Positions 31,376 through 40,886 of a DNA stretch of 64,000 bases are shown here, one piece after another. The stretch's first letter is position 1. Every line of letters starts with the position of its first letter. The notes beneath the pieces are model-generated. The model saw only the letters and a program-made list of their open reading frames with translations. It did not search any database and was not told where the DNA came from. The DNA is from Pseudonocardia sp. 73-21. Lineage in GTDB: Bacteria > Actinomycetota > Actinomycetes > Mycobacteriales > Pseudonocardiaceae. The stretch covers positions 1-64,000 of the forward strand of contig NZ_MKVV01000078.1 in assembly GCF_001899645.1 (NCBI RefSeq), given 5' to 3'. Both the position numbers and the translations under genes were made by a program.

Positions 31376-34372
31376 TTGACGGAAATCGAATGCCGCACGG
31401 TCAGCGGTGGGGAGTTGTGGTGGCTTCGCGAAGGCCCAGGGGCGCACGGTCAGGAGCCAAAGGACATCCACGTGGTCGCGGATGCGCTGGAGGGATCCTT
31501 CAGATTCGTGGAGGAGTCGAACACAGCGGCCGGCCTGCGCGCGCCGCAGCTCGGTGCGTTGCACGCGGTTCTCGCCCACCGGTCCACTGAGGAGCACGAA
31601 CCGATCACCATCGTGATGCCGACCGGCACAGGCAAGACGGAGACGATGCTCGCGGCGTATTGCTATGAGCCGTCGCGGACGATGGTCATCGTCCCGTCGG
31701 ATGCCCTGCGAACCCAGATCGCCACGAAGTTCGTAAGCCTCGGGGTGCTCCCCGAGGTCGGTGCCGTTGCAGGCGACTTCCTGTGCCCGGTCGTCCTAGT
31801 GCTCCGCAGCGGCCTGACGACAGAGGAAGAAGTCGACGAGCTACTCGACAGCACCAACCTCATCGTGGCGACGGCTCAGGCACTCGACCGATGTTCCAAG
31901 CTGGCCCTTACCCGTCTGGCAGCGGGTTGCGAGCGCCTTTTTGTGGACGAGGCACACCACCTCGGGGCGCGAACCTGGCGGGAGATCGTCGACCTGTTCG
32001 CCGATCGTGAGGTGGTCCAGTTCACCGCCACGCCCTATCGAGAGGATGGAAGGCATCTGGGCGGTCGAGTCGCCTATACCTATCCGTTGCGGCTTGCCCA
32101 GAAGAACGGGTACTTCGCGCGGATCAACTATCGGTCTGTCATCGATCTTGCCGACCCCGACCGGGCGGTCGCGACTGCGGCCGTCGCCCAGCTGAGGGCG
32201 GATCTGGATGCCGGCTACGACCACCTGCTAATGGCGCGCGTGAGCTCGGTGGACCGCGCCAAGCAGGTCGTCGCGCTGTACGAGGAGATTGCCCCGGACC
32301 TGCACCCGTTGCGCATCGACACAGGACTCGCCGCCCCGACCCGCCGCAAGCGTCGGGACAGGCTCGGGCGGGACTGTCGCGTCGTGGTGTGTGTCAACAT
32401 GCTCGGCGAGGGGTTCGACATGCCGAGTCTCAAGATCGCGGCCATCCACGATCCGCAGAAGAGCCTCGGCGTCACGCTTCAGTTCATCGGGCGCTTCACC
32501 CGCACTGGTGGGGCGGCCCTGGGTGAAGCCTCCGCTTTCGTGCCACTCCAGGTGACCGGCATCGACGAGCGGCTCCGGAAGCTCTACGGCGAGGACGCGG
32601 ACTGGAACGAGGTCATCCAAGATCTGACCGAGCGCGGAGTCGGGCGGGAGCGGGACCGATCCGACTTCGAGCGCGGGTTCGGTTCCCTGCCCCGTGAGGT
32701 GGCAATGCGGAGCATCCATCCGAAGATGAGCACGGTCGTCTACCGAACGCCAACCACCCCGCCGTGGCGCCCGGAGGGTGTCTACGACCTGTTCGAGGAC
32801 CGGCTCCTGACTACGCAGCTGGGGATCAACAACAACAGCAAGGTCGTATGGTGGGTGTCGAGGCAGGCCATGCCGGTGCGGTGGGGGGACTTCGCGAGCT
32901 TCAACGAACTCGTTCACCACCTGTATGTGGCCCATCTCGACGAGTCGGCCGAGTTCCTTTACATCAACAGCACCGACAACAGCTCGCTCCACGAGGATAT
33001 CGCGAGGACCGTCTGCGGCGACGGCGTCAGCCTGGTGAAGGGAGAGGCGGTTTACCGGGTCCTTGCGCAAGTGCAGCGTCGCATCCCCACCAACGTTGGG
33101 CTCCTTGACTCCGTCAGCCGAAATCGGCGCTTCTCGATGTATGTCGGGCAGGACGTCCTACACGCATGGCGCGGCGAGGGCGGAACGAAGATGAAGACCA
33201 ACATCTTCGCGCACGGTTTCACCGATGGACGCGCCGTGAGTTTTGGGGCATCGCGGAAGGGGCGGGTATGGAGTCACGAGCAGGCACGAGACATCCACGA
33301 CTGGGTTCGGTGGGCGCGTCTCGTGGGTCCGGTGATCACCGATACGTCGATCTCGTTGGACACCGTGATGTCGGGCTTCCTACTACCGCAGCCGGCCACC
33401 GAGCGCCCGCCGCTTGTGCCGCTGTCGATCGAGTGGCCGCACCATCTCGTCGCCACGATGAGCGAGAACCGCAAGGTCTCACACGGTGGTGTGGAGTTCT
33501 CGCTCCTCGACACTGAGCTCGCACTGACCGGCCACACCGCTGACGGCCCGTTGCAATTCGAGTTGCGAACCCCGGAGTGGTCGCTCGAGTTTGCGTTCGA
33601 GTTCGACGAGAACGAACCGCCGACGATCCATCCGGTCGGTGACGACGGAGTGGTCACGACACCGTCGGGGCGGGGCAGCCTCGCTGCGTTCCTCACCGCC
33701 CACGGGCTGCTCGTCACGTTCGAGAACGAGCTCGTCCTGGTCGAGCAGGGCTATCTCCTGCAGCCCGACCGCGAGCGTCGACTGTTCCCCTCCGAATCGA
33801 TCGAGGTGTTCGACTGGTCCGGGATCGATATAACAAGCGAGTCGCAGGGCCCGGAGCGTGACCCGGCCACCGTTCAGCACCGCGCCATTCAGGTCATGTC
33901 CGCCGAGTCCGAATGGGAAATCGTCATCGATGACGACGGCACGGGCGAGTTGGCTGACGTCGTGTTCCTGCGCCGGATGGACGACGAATTGGAGGTGCTG
34001 CTCGCACACTGCAAGTACTCTTCCAAGGAGAAGGCGGGAGCCCGCATCGGCGATCTCTACGACGTCTGCGGACAGGCCATGAAGATGAACCGAGCGAAGT
34101 CTATGCCCGAACTGCTCACCAAGCGGCTGTTCCGTAGGGAGAACGATCGGATCGCGGCCGGGAGGAGCGGGCTCGTCGTAGGCGACATCGAGACCCTCGC
34201 CGCGGTGGTCCGCGAGTCTCGTTTCCGCCGACTCCGCGTGACCGTTGCAATCATCCAGCCCGGCATGTCCAGGGCGAAGGCAAGCGAAGACATGCGAGCG
34301 CTGCTGGGAGCATCGGACCGCTTCCTGTCTGAGACATACGGCATGTCCTTGCGAGTCATCGCCAGTCCCTGA
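31376..34372 (+). CDS. DEAD/DEAH helicase with C-terminal nuclease-like domain
   Basis: 998 residues. A superfamily 2 helicase core spans about 60-430: Walker A MPTGTGKT near 81, DEAH in LFVDEAHH near 191, motif III FTATPYR, and motif VI-like LQFIGRFTRTGG. After long central domains, residues about 850-885 (GTGELADVVFL then LEVLLAHCKYS) form a D...xCK pattern like a PD-(D/E)xK nuclease. TTG 31376 is chosen because GGAGG lies 10 bases before it; GTG 31346 is the alternative. It stands alone beside int/xis, a common cargo slot. A single-protein antiphage helicase-nuclease is plausible but unproven. Confidence 0.75.
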   Translation: MTEIECRTVSGGELWWLREGPGAHGQEPKDIHVVADALEGSFRFVEESNTAAGLRAPQLGALHAVLAHRSTEEHEPITIVMPTGTGKTETMLAAYCYEPSRTMVIVPSDALRTQIATKFVSLGVLPEVGAVAGDFLCPVVLVLRSGLTTEEEVDELLDSTNLIVATAQALDRCSKLALTRLAAGCERLFVDEAHHLGARTWREIVDLFADREVVQFTATPYREDGRHLGGRVAYTYPLRLAQKNGYFARINYRSVIDLADPDRAVATAAVAQLRADLDAGYDHLLMARVSSVDRAKQVVALYEEIAPDLHPLRIDTGLAAPTRRKRRDRLGRDCRVVVCVNMLGEGFDMPSLKIAAIHDPQKSLGVTLQFIGRFTRTGGAALGEASAFVPLQVTGIDERLRKLYGEDADWNEVIQDLTERGVGRERDRSDFERGFGSLPREVAMRSIHPKMSTVVYRTPTTPPWRPEGVYDLFEDRLLTTQLGINNNSKVVWWVSRQAMPVRWGDFASFNELVHHLYVAHLDESAEFLYINSTDNSSLHEDIARTVCGDGVSLVKGEAVYRVLAQVQRRIPTNVGLLDSVSRNRRFSMYVGQDVLHAWRGEGGTKMKTNIFAHGFTDGRAVSFGASRKGRVWSHEQARDIHDWVRWARLVGPVITDTSISLDTVMSGFLLPQPATERPPLVPLSIEWPHHLVATMSENRKVSHGGVEFSLLDTELALTGHTADGPLQFELRTPEWSLEFAFEFDENEPPTIHPVGDDGVVTTPSGRGSLAAFLTAHGLLVTFENELVLVEQGYLLQPDRERRLFPSESIEVFDWSGIDITSESQGPERDPATVQHRAIQVMSAESEWEIVIDDDGTGELADVVFLRRMDDELEVLLAHCKYSSKEKAGARIGDLYDVCGQAMKMNRAKSMPELLTKRLFRRENDRIAAGRSGLVVGDIETLAAVVRESRFRRLRVTVAIIQPGMSRAKASEDMRALLGASDRFLSETYGMSLRVIASP

Positions 34373-34545
34373 TGCTCTGTCGATCTGTCTGGGTGGACGC
34401 ACAGCTACGTGAACCGCTGCCGCTTGGCCGACTGAGGCCGCCGGCTCGGGCCCTTCTTCACGCGACGCGACGATGGCAACACGACTCCTAACGATCAAGG
34501 ACGTGCTGCGACGGTGGCTAGAACCACGCCGTCGACATCTTCTCA

Positions 34546-36289
34546 GACCCGAATCCGCGAGTAGTCGCTGAGCTGGTCATGCCGCCGAGAAGTTGATGTT
34601 GTTCGGGTCGCGGATCGGGTGACGGGTAGTGCGGCGGCCCGAGTGTCGCCTCGGGTGTGCGGGTTCCGGTGCTGGTCGGGGCCGGGATCGGCCTGGTCAG
34701 GATGGGTTCGGGAGAGCTCGCAGGCGGGCGAGGACCTCGGCGAGCAGGTGCTCCCCGGGCGGGAGGCGGAGGGTGAGACCGCGGGCGTGGCGGACCAGGC
34801 GGGCGGGGACGGCGATCAGCCGCCGCCGCAGGGTTGCGATCATGGCTTGGCCGCCGCGGACACCGTGCCCGACCAGCCGCCCGCCGCGGTGGGTGGCGGT
34901 GAGGTGGTGCAGCCAGCCGCAGCTGGTGGCGGCGAGCAGCGCGCCCCACATCCAGGCCCGGTTCACCGCGTGGCGCCCGGAGGGCAGGTGGCGCAGCGCG
35001 GCGCCGTGCTTGGTGTCGCGGAACACGTTCTCCACGCTCGTGCGGTGGCGGTACCAGTGCTCGACCTGCGCAGCCTTCTCGCCGGTGGACACGTCGAGGT
35101 TGGTCACGATGAACGAGTAGGCGAACACGCCGTCGATCTCAGCCACCCCGGCGAGTTCGTCGAGCGGGAGCGCGCGCTGGTCGGGGTGCAGGGTGCGCCG
35201 GCGCCGCGCGCGCGGGTCGCCCGAGACCTGGCCGCGGTCCAGATCGAGCCGGACCCGGCGGATCAGCAGGCAGGTGGTGGCGGGCCACCAGTTCGGGCAG
35301 TAGTCGGCGACGGCGACCTGGGCTGCGGTCATGTCGATCGCGTCGGTCCACGCGCCGGCCGGGACGCTGTCGAGGATGCGCCACAGCGGCGCGGTCCGCC
35401 GCGCGCCGATGGCGAACTCCACCTCGGTGAACAGGCAGGCGCGGGCGAGTTGACCGGCGAAGTAGCCCGCGTCGGCGCGCACCCGGACCCGGCCCGCCCG
35501 CGCCGGCGCGGGAAGCGCGGCCAGGGCCCGGCCCAGCAGCTCGGCGCTGGTGGCGCGCGGGTCGTCGCGGCCGTCACCGAGATCCGCGGCCAGCACCACC
35601 GACGCGTCCGCCCACGTGGCGACGTGCGGGCGGCCGACCCGCTGACCCTGGTGGTTGAACGCCACCCCCTGCTTGGCCCGGCCGTAGACCTCGACATCGG
35701 TGGTGTCCAGGTCGATCGTCACCTCCGCGGCCAGCGCGTGCGCGCGACCCGGGTCGATCCGACCGAGCAGATCGAGCGCGCCTGCGTGCACATCACCGAG
35801 CCCGGTCTCCACCGCCGCCCACTGGGCCTGCGACAGCCGCCGGGCCAGGCCCGCGGCGGTCGTCGAGGCCAGCCCTGGGACCGGGGTCAGCGCCTGCCCG
35901 GCGGTATCGGCGCGGTGGCGGTCCAGCCCGACCAGGAAGTCCTCCCCGCACAACTGCACCGCGCCCATGCCGACCAGCACCTGCCCCGCGGTGAACCCGC
36001 GGTCCCGGGACTTAATCGGTCCGACCGCGGCGTCAAGCCGGTCGATCAGCCCGAGCCGCTCGCACAGCTCGGTCACCGCGGCCAGCCCGGAGAACCTGGT
36101 CAGCGACTCCTCCGGCGCGCCGACCTGCACCCGCGCCCGGCGCGCGCGGCGCTTGCGTACTCTTCGCACCTGATAGGTGTCCTCTCAACCCGCTGTGCCG
36201 TGTCGTCGCAAACACGATCATCGCAGGTCAGCGGGCACCTATCGCCATCTCCCCGTCGGGCGATCCGCCGCTACTCGCGGATTCGGGTC
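34546..36289 (-). mobile_element. IS1380-family insertion sequence
   Basis: Perfect 19-bp inverted repeats (34546-34564 and 36271-36289, GACCCGAATCCGCGAGTAG read inwards) frame one transposase gene. No sure target duplication was found. It lies in the gap downstream of the helicase gene and breaks nothing recognisable. Confidence 0.85.
34697..36169 (-). CDS. IS1380-family transposase
   Basis: 490 residues. Family blocks: FSGLAAVTELCERLGLID at the N-terminus, the first Asp in VTIDLDTTDVEVYGR, KQGVAFNHQGQRVG, RVRADAGYFAGQLA with the second Asp, and HWYRHRTSVENVFRDTKHG with the Glu. Length is normal and the frame intact, so it may be active. The remnant near 10967 belongs to the same family. 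Confidence 0.95.
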   Translation of the reverse strand: MRRVRKRRARRARVQVGAPEESLTRFSGLAAVTELCERLGLIDRLDAAVGPIKSRDRGFTAGQVLVGMGAVQLCGEDFLVGLDRHRADTAGQALTPVPGLASTTAAGLARRLSQAQWAAVETGLGDVHAGALDLLGRIDPGRAHALAAEVTIDLDTTDVEVYGRAKQGVAFNHQGQRVGRPHVATWADASVVLAADLGDGRDDPRATSAELLGRALAALPAPARAGRVRVRADAGYFAGQLARACLFTEVEFAIGARRTAPLWRILDSVPAGAWTDAIDMTAAQVAVADYCPNWWPATTCLLIRRVRLDLDRGQVSGDPRARRRRTLHPDQRALPLDELAGVAEIDGVFAYSFIVTNLDVSTGEKAAQVEHWYRHRTSVENVFRDTKHGAALRHLPSGRHAVNRAWMWGALLAATSCGWLHHLTATHRGGRLVGHGVRGGQAMIATLRRRLIAVPARLVRHARGLTLRLPPGEHLLAEVLARLRALPNPS

Positions 36290-36769
36290 AGACTTAGGCG
36301 CTCGTCGACACTTGGCGAAGTGGGTTCGATAGTCGTCGAAGATCTGGATCGGGCAGTCGGCCTCGCAGGTCAATCGGATAATGGGGCCTAATGACGTCCG
36401 GCGCCAGCCGCTGGGGCCGGAGTGAGCGGGCAGGTCTCCCGGATTGCCGGATTTCGGGTCGAACTAGCGTGGCCCATCAGAAGCTGCCCGAGCGGTTCGA
36501 TTCGGAGTGGCCAGCGCGTGGCCGCGGAGCAGCAAGATATGTAAGAAGGCATGCTTCGGGTAGTTACCGGGAACGGGGGCGTTCCCGAGTTGCTGTTGCA
36601 CTGACTGATGGGCGGTCGTTCCGGCGCGGCAGCACAGCTGTTGGACGAGATCGCGCCGCAGCCCACGAACAGCCGGGCCGGGCCGCACGTACAGCTCGCT
36701 GCAAGCGCCAATCTTCACAGGGACAGCCGTGGGGAATCGATGGATCTTCGTGGTCGCAACTCGAAGGGG
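36290..36769. other. Non-coding stretch right of the IS1380 element
   Basis: Short frames only, with mixed codon use; no gene, repeat or RNA recognised. Confidence 0.3.
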
Positions 36770-38158
36770 TCAGTCGGGGACTGCGGTCGATCCGACCATG
36801 ATGCCGTGCACCTCGGCCCAACTTCGAAGCTGCTGGAAGTGCGCGTCGTGGCTCCAGTACTGAGGTTGGACGCGGCCATCGCGGGTGAGCTGCGAGAGCT
36901 CGGTGACGCCGAACGCCTGCCCGATCTCGTGACTGAGGATCGCGGCCGCCGAGACGAGCGCGGGCCCCGCGTCGGCGAGGTCGTCGAGGGCGACGCTGAG
37001 TCGCGCCGGTCGGATCGGCAGGTTCACGGCCCGGCTGTTAGGGAGTGCGTCGGTGAAGCCGTGGTTGCGGTAACTGCCTATCTTGACCGGTCCCCCGGTT
37101 GTGCCGGCCACGAGTTGTGCCTTCAGGAGTGCGGTACCTCCGGTCGCGGCACGATCTCGGGCGTTGGTGCCGAGCCGGTGTAGCCCGCTGAGTACGGCCA
37201 GGGCCAGCCATTCGTCGGAGATCAGATGAGCGGCGGGCGCCTCGTCCTCCGCACCGAACGATGCGCTGGGATGCCTGGTGATGTCGTGGAGGCCCAGGGC
37301 GTAGATGCCCGAGCCGTCGGCGTGGAGCGCGAGTAGCGCGGAGTGAGCCTGCGGTGAGTAGGTCGAGGTGTTGTCGGCGAGGAAGCAACGTTGCCCGACG
37401 GAGACTCGGAAGAAATGCATCCCGATGTCCACCACAGCCACAGGCTGCTCGAGTACGGATGTACGGAACGCGGCAAGGTTCGGTGCGGAGACAACGATCT
37501 CGCCCGGAAGGTCGGGCACGAGCGAGATCAGCACCCACGGGTGCCTGCCAAGGTCCAGGAGCGCGATGGCGTCGCGCTCGATCTCGACGAGGCGATCGTC
37601 CTGCAGGCCTGCGCCCAGCTGGCGTTCCCGGTAGGCGGTGGCGACCTCGGGTTCGGAAAGGTACCGGGTCACGGTGCCGTTGCGCTTCGGGTAGCGCAGA
37701 TCGGGGTTCTTCGTCACGGCATGTGGTGCGGTGGGGCTGCGCGGTACCGCGATCAGCAGGTACCCGAGTCCCTCGGCCAGGTTCTCGTCGTCGACGGAGA
37801 TGATGTCGAAGACCGGCATCGGCACGACTCCCGCGGCGATGATCTGTTGGAGGCGGGTCTTCTCCCGGTCGGAGATGGTGGTGCCGGGGGTGGCTGAGGC
37901 GCGGCCTTGGTCGTCCTCGTCGACGCCGATGATGATGACGCCGCCGGCGGTGTTCGCGAGCGCGGCGACATCTTTGGCCAGTTCCCTCTTGTCCTGGTCG
38001 CTGCCGCCGTAGGTTTCCTTCTTCAAGTCCAGGTCGAAGGCTTCGGTGACGCCGTTGGACACCATCGCCTTGATGTGCAGGGCGGTGAGCTCATCGAGTG
38101 GGGCGCCGAGGACCGTCTCCAGCCGCCTGGAGCGCAGGTTTACCACTCGACGCACCAC
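36770..38158 (-). CDS. Schlafen/AlbA_2-domain protein
   Basis: 462 residues. Residues about 35-180 match the Schlafen AlbA_2 domain: an acidic E-x-x-D-L-D-L-K-K strand, LAKDVAALANTAGGVIIIGVDED, and GYLLIAVPRSPTAPHAV. The rest is a mixed alpha/beta region (about 190-460) that I cannot assign. The domain occurs in nucleic-acid-binding and tRNA-cleaving proteins and is common in defence and mobile loci. It is encoded on the minus strand, divergent from the mobilisation genes. Confidence 0.75.
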   Translation of the reverse strand: MVRRVVNLRSRRLETVLGAPLDELTALHIKAMVSNGVTEAFDLDLKKETYGGSDQDKRELAKDVAALANTAGGVIIIGVDEDDQGRASATPGTTISDREKTRLQQIIAAGVVPMPVFDIISVDDENLAEGLGYLLIAVPRSPTAPHAVTKNPDLRYPKRNGTVTRYLSEPEVATAYRERQLGAGLQDDRLVEIERDAIALLDLGRHPWVLISLVPDLPGEIVVSAPNLAAFRTSVLEQPVAVVDIGMHFFRVSVGQRCFLADNTSTYSPQAHSALLALHADGSGIYALGLHDITRHPSASFGAEDEAPAAHLISDEWLALAVLSGLHRLGTNARDRAATGGTALLKAQLVAGTTGGPVKIGSYRNHGFTDALPNSRAVNLPIRPARLSVALDDLADAGPALVSAAAILSHEIGQAFGVTELSQLTRDGRVQPQYWSHDAHFQQLRSWAEVHGIMVGSTAVPD

Positions 38159-38459
38159 GCGGCCGGGTGAACTGGGTGGTGCGCATGCCTGTCATTGAGC
38201 GTCACGCCACCTCCTCGTGAGTCGAGCTAGGCCTGTTACACACCCCACCAGAGCGTGGACCGGACGAGCTACGGAGCTCAACGGTGAGCGGCAGTTGCAC
38301 CTGCTGGCCCGGCCGCGGCCCTCCCGTCCACAGCCCGGATGGCACGGCGCCGGGCAATGTGGCGAGGACGGCGCTGGTTGCGATGGGCGACGACGCTTCG
38401 GCCACCTGTCGCGGTACGCGTACCGCGAGCGTGGCGGCGTGGATCTTCGACCTACAGCG
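38159..38459. other. Candidate oriT/regulatory region upstream of mobilisation genes
   Basis: About 300 bp without a gene directly before mobC. It contains a perfect 16-bp palindrome GCGGTACGCGTACCGC at 38411-38426. A second palindrome lies just inside mobC (38466-38479). Transfer origins usually sit next to the relaxase operon, and MobC-type proteins bind near them; no nick site was identified. Confidence 0.4.
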
Positions 38460-38807
38460 ATGCGAGTACGACGTCGTACGCATGGCACGACCGCTCGTCG
38501 CCGGCAGGTGGTTGTGCGGTTCGCCGACGTTGAGCTCGATGTAGTCCGGTCGAGCGCCGCGCGAGCCGGTCTTGCCGTCGGTGCGTGGCTGGGTGAGCTT
38601 GCGGTCCGGACCGCTGGATCGTCCGAGTGGCAGCTGGCCGTGTCCCGGCAGGACGTGGCGCGGCAGCTCGTGCGGCTTCGGCTTGACCTTGATCTGATCT
38701 CTAGAGCGGTCGCCGAGTCCGGTGACTCGGCCGCCGCCGGTATCGCCGCTACTGCTGTGGAACGCATGGACGCCCTACTCGACGGTATCGTGGCCGAGAG
38801 CGGCTGA
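38460..38807 (+). CDS. mobC: MobC-like relaxosome accessory protein
   Basis: 115 residues from ATG 38460. A basic start (MRVRRRTHGTTARRR) is followed by VVRFADVELDVVRSSAARAGLAVGAWLGEL, a ribbon-helix-helix-like stretch found in MobC/plasmid mobilisation proteins, then a helical segment with QDVARQLVRLRLDLDLI. It would bind oriT and help the relaxase. Its stop overlaps the relaxase start by one base (TGATG). The palindrome at 38466-38479 inside the first codons may be its own operator. Confidence 0.75.
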   Translation: MRVRRRTHGTTARRRQVVVRFADVELDVVRSSAARAGLAVGAWLGELAVRTAGSSEWQLAVSRQDVARQLVRLRLDLDLISRAVAESGDSAAAGIAATAVERMDALLDGIVAESG

Positions 38808-40180
38808 TGATCACGAGGGTGGTGCACGGGTGGCGGCCGGGTGGGTTGATCGCCTACCTGATGGGGCCCGGGCGGGCGGAGGAGCATCGTCGGCCGCGGG
38901 TGATCGCGAGCTGGGACGGGCTGGACGGGCGGTGGCAGCCGGCGAAGTCAGGGCCGGGGGAGTTCGACTTCGAGCTCGGTCCGCTGATCCGGGCGCTGCG
39001 GGCGCCTGCCGTGGCGGCGGGCCTTCCCGAGCAGGCAGATGCTGAGGGCAAGCGCGGCTACGTGTGGCACTGCTCGGCCCGGGTGGCCGACGCTGATCGG
39101 GTACTGAGCGACGCCGAGTGGGCGGGCGTCGCTCGGGAGTTGTTGCACGGTGCGGGGATCGCCGAGCGGGATGATCCGGGTGGGCCGCGGTGGTTCGCGG
39201 TGCGTCACGCGGACGACCACATCCACATCGCCGCGGTGCTCGTCCGGCAGGACACCGGTCGGCGCTTCTGGCCGCATCACGACTACCCGCGGCTGCGGCA
39301 GGCGGCCCGGGAGGTGGAGACCCGCCTGGGCCTGACGGTGACGGCCGCCGCGGACGGGACGGCCGCACCGGCGCCTGGGCGGGGTGAGCTGGAGAAGGCG
39401 CGCCGTCAGGGTCGGTCACCTGCGCGGGTGGAGCTGGCTGGTGCGGTGCGGCGTGCTGCTGTCGAGGGGCACGATGTGGAGTCGTTCGTGGCGGCGTTGC
39501 GCCGCAACGGGTATCGGGTCGAGCTGCGGCGGGCGCCATCCGGTGACGTGCTCGGCTACAAGGTCGCCCGGTCCGGGGACGTGACGGCCGCCGGGGAGCC
39601 GGTCTACTACAGCGGGAGCAAGCTCGCGCCGGACCTCTCCATGCCGCAGCTACTCAGACGCTGGCAAGGGCCGGTCGAGGGTCCCGTCTCGTTGAGCGAG
39701 GCCACCCGGACCGTTCGCCGGGCCCGCCGGACGGTCCGGGAGGCCCGGCCCGACAGTGCCGAGGTGGTCCACGCGGCGTCCGATGTCCTGACCAGCCTGT
39801 CGGGCTGGGACCGCTCGCCGTTGTCGGCGGACGCGGCGACGATGTACGACCGCGCGGCCCGGACACCGGGCTACCGCAACCCCGACGGCGACGGTGCCCG
39901 GGATCTGCGGCGGGTCGCGCGGGGCCTGGTGCGCTACCAGCGCCGTGTTCGCGGTGACGACCTGTCGGCTGTGGTGGCGCTCGCGGTGGCTGTGGCCGCG
40001 CTGGTGCAGGAGGTCAGCCGTTGGCATCGCCGCGCCGACCGGTCCCATCAGGCTGCCGCGGCCGACGTCGCGGCCGAGGTGGTCGGCCGATGGTCTGTTG
40101 CGTTGTCGCCCGCGGCGCGGTCCTCACCAACGCCGGGGAGCGTGACGCTCCGCCCGGGAGCCGAGAGGCTCGATCGATAG
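38807..40180 (+). CDS. MOB-family relaxase
   Basis: 457 residues. The metal-binding histidine motif is visible as RHADDHIHIAAVL near residues 133-144 (H-x-D-x-H-x-H spacing of MobA/VirD2-type relaxases). The N-terminal Tyr candidate is in IAYLMGPG near residue 17. The C-terminal 250 residues are helical and Arg-rich. It would nick oriT and lead the single strand into the recipient, with the coupling protein encoded at 59776. Placement in the MOBP group is likely but not checked. Confidence 0.85.
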   Translation: MITRVVHGWRPGGLIAYLMGPGRAEEHRRPRVIASWDGLDGRWQPAKSGPGEFDFELGPLIRALRAPAVAAGLPEQADAEGKRGYVWHCSARVADADRVLSDAEWAGVARELLHGAGIAERDDPGGPRWFAVRHADDHIHIAAVLVRQDTGRRFWPHHDYPRLRQAAREVETRLGLTVTAAADGTAAPAPGRGELEKARRQGRSPARVELAGAVRRAAVEGHDVESFVAALRRNGYRVELRRAPSGDVLGYKVARSGDVTAAGEPVYYSGSKLAPDLSMPQLLRRWQGPVEGPVSLSEATRTVRRARRTVREARPDSAEVVHAASDVLTSLSGWDRSPLSADAATMYDRAARTPGYRNPDGDGARDLRRVARGLVRYQRRVRGDDLSAVVALAVAVAALVQEVSRWHRRADRSHQAAAADVAAEVVGRWSVALSPAARSSPTPGSVTLRPGAERLDR

Positions 40181-40267
40181 GGCGTGGTCGCAGCGCTGAC
40201 CACGTGGACGTCCATGGCTGCGGTGATCGTCGTGCGAGTGACGGCCGTCGAGCGTGGAGGTGCGGGG

Positions 40268-40882
40268 ATGTGGCAGGAGCGCCCGCAGCAGTCGATCGGC
40301 GTCGTCGTCACGTTGGTCGGGAGCCAGGACGTCTCGGCAGGCGTACACCTGCCGCTGACCGATGACGCGGCCGTGTCGGTACGCATCGGGAGCACCTTGA
40401 TCTACATGCACGATCCGGCGACGGTCGCGAAGTTCCTCAACGCGTGCTTCGACCTGGCTCCGGAGGCCCGCCGGCTGCCCCGAGAGGTTGCTCCGGACAT
40501 CGTCGCGCCGGTTCGGGGAATGCACGAGCCGGGTGTGGTGGTCAACGCCTTCGGTTCGCCACCTGCCAGCGGCGTCCTGGTCCGTGTCCCGGGCCAGCTC
40601 AGTTACCTGCGGCTGCAGGTCGGGCGTGTCGTTCTCCAGATGCGCGATCTGGGTGCGTACGGCTCGGTCGCCACGGTGTTCCGGGAGGCAGCGTCGCTCG
40701 CCCCGACGGCGTTCGCCTCCGCGGAGATGTCGTTCCGGCGACAGGCAGCTCTGGAGCAGGCGGCGGCGGTATTCCCTGCCGCGCGGTCGCGGCGCCGGGT
40801 AGCGCGATCGCCGAAGTCGACGGCCTCCTCCACGCCTGCTCTTCCCGTGCGGTCGGCACGACCCACACGAGCGGCGGAGTGA
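40268..40882 (+). CDS. Hypothetical protein of the mobilisation block
   Basis: 204 residues from ATG 40268, chosen because GGAGG lies 7 bases before it. The sequence is a mix of strands and helices (SIGVVVTLVGSQDVSAGVHL, VSVRIGSTLIYMHDPATV) with a basic Ala/Arg-rich tail. No family recognised. It sits between the relaxase and another unknown gene in the same direction, so a transfer-accessory role is possible. Confidence 0.6.
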   Translation: MWQERPQQSIGVVVTLVGSQDVSAGVHLPLTDDAAVSVRIGSTLIYMHDPATVAKFLNACFDLAPEARRLPREVAPDIVAPVRGMHEPGVVVNAFGSPPASGVLVRVPGQLSYLRLQVGRVVLQMRDLGAYGSVATVFREAASLAPTAFASAEMSFRRQAALEQAAAVFPAARSRRRVARSPKSTASSTPALPVRSARPTRAAE

Positions 40883-40886
40883 ATAC

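Noticed and set aside
34619..36391. 590-aa plus-strand frame over the IS1380 transposase
   Set aside because: It is an antisense shadow of the transposase, whose motifs are in the minus strand.
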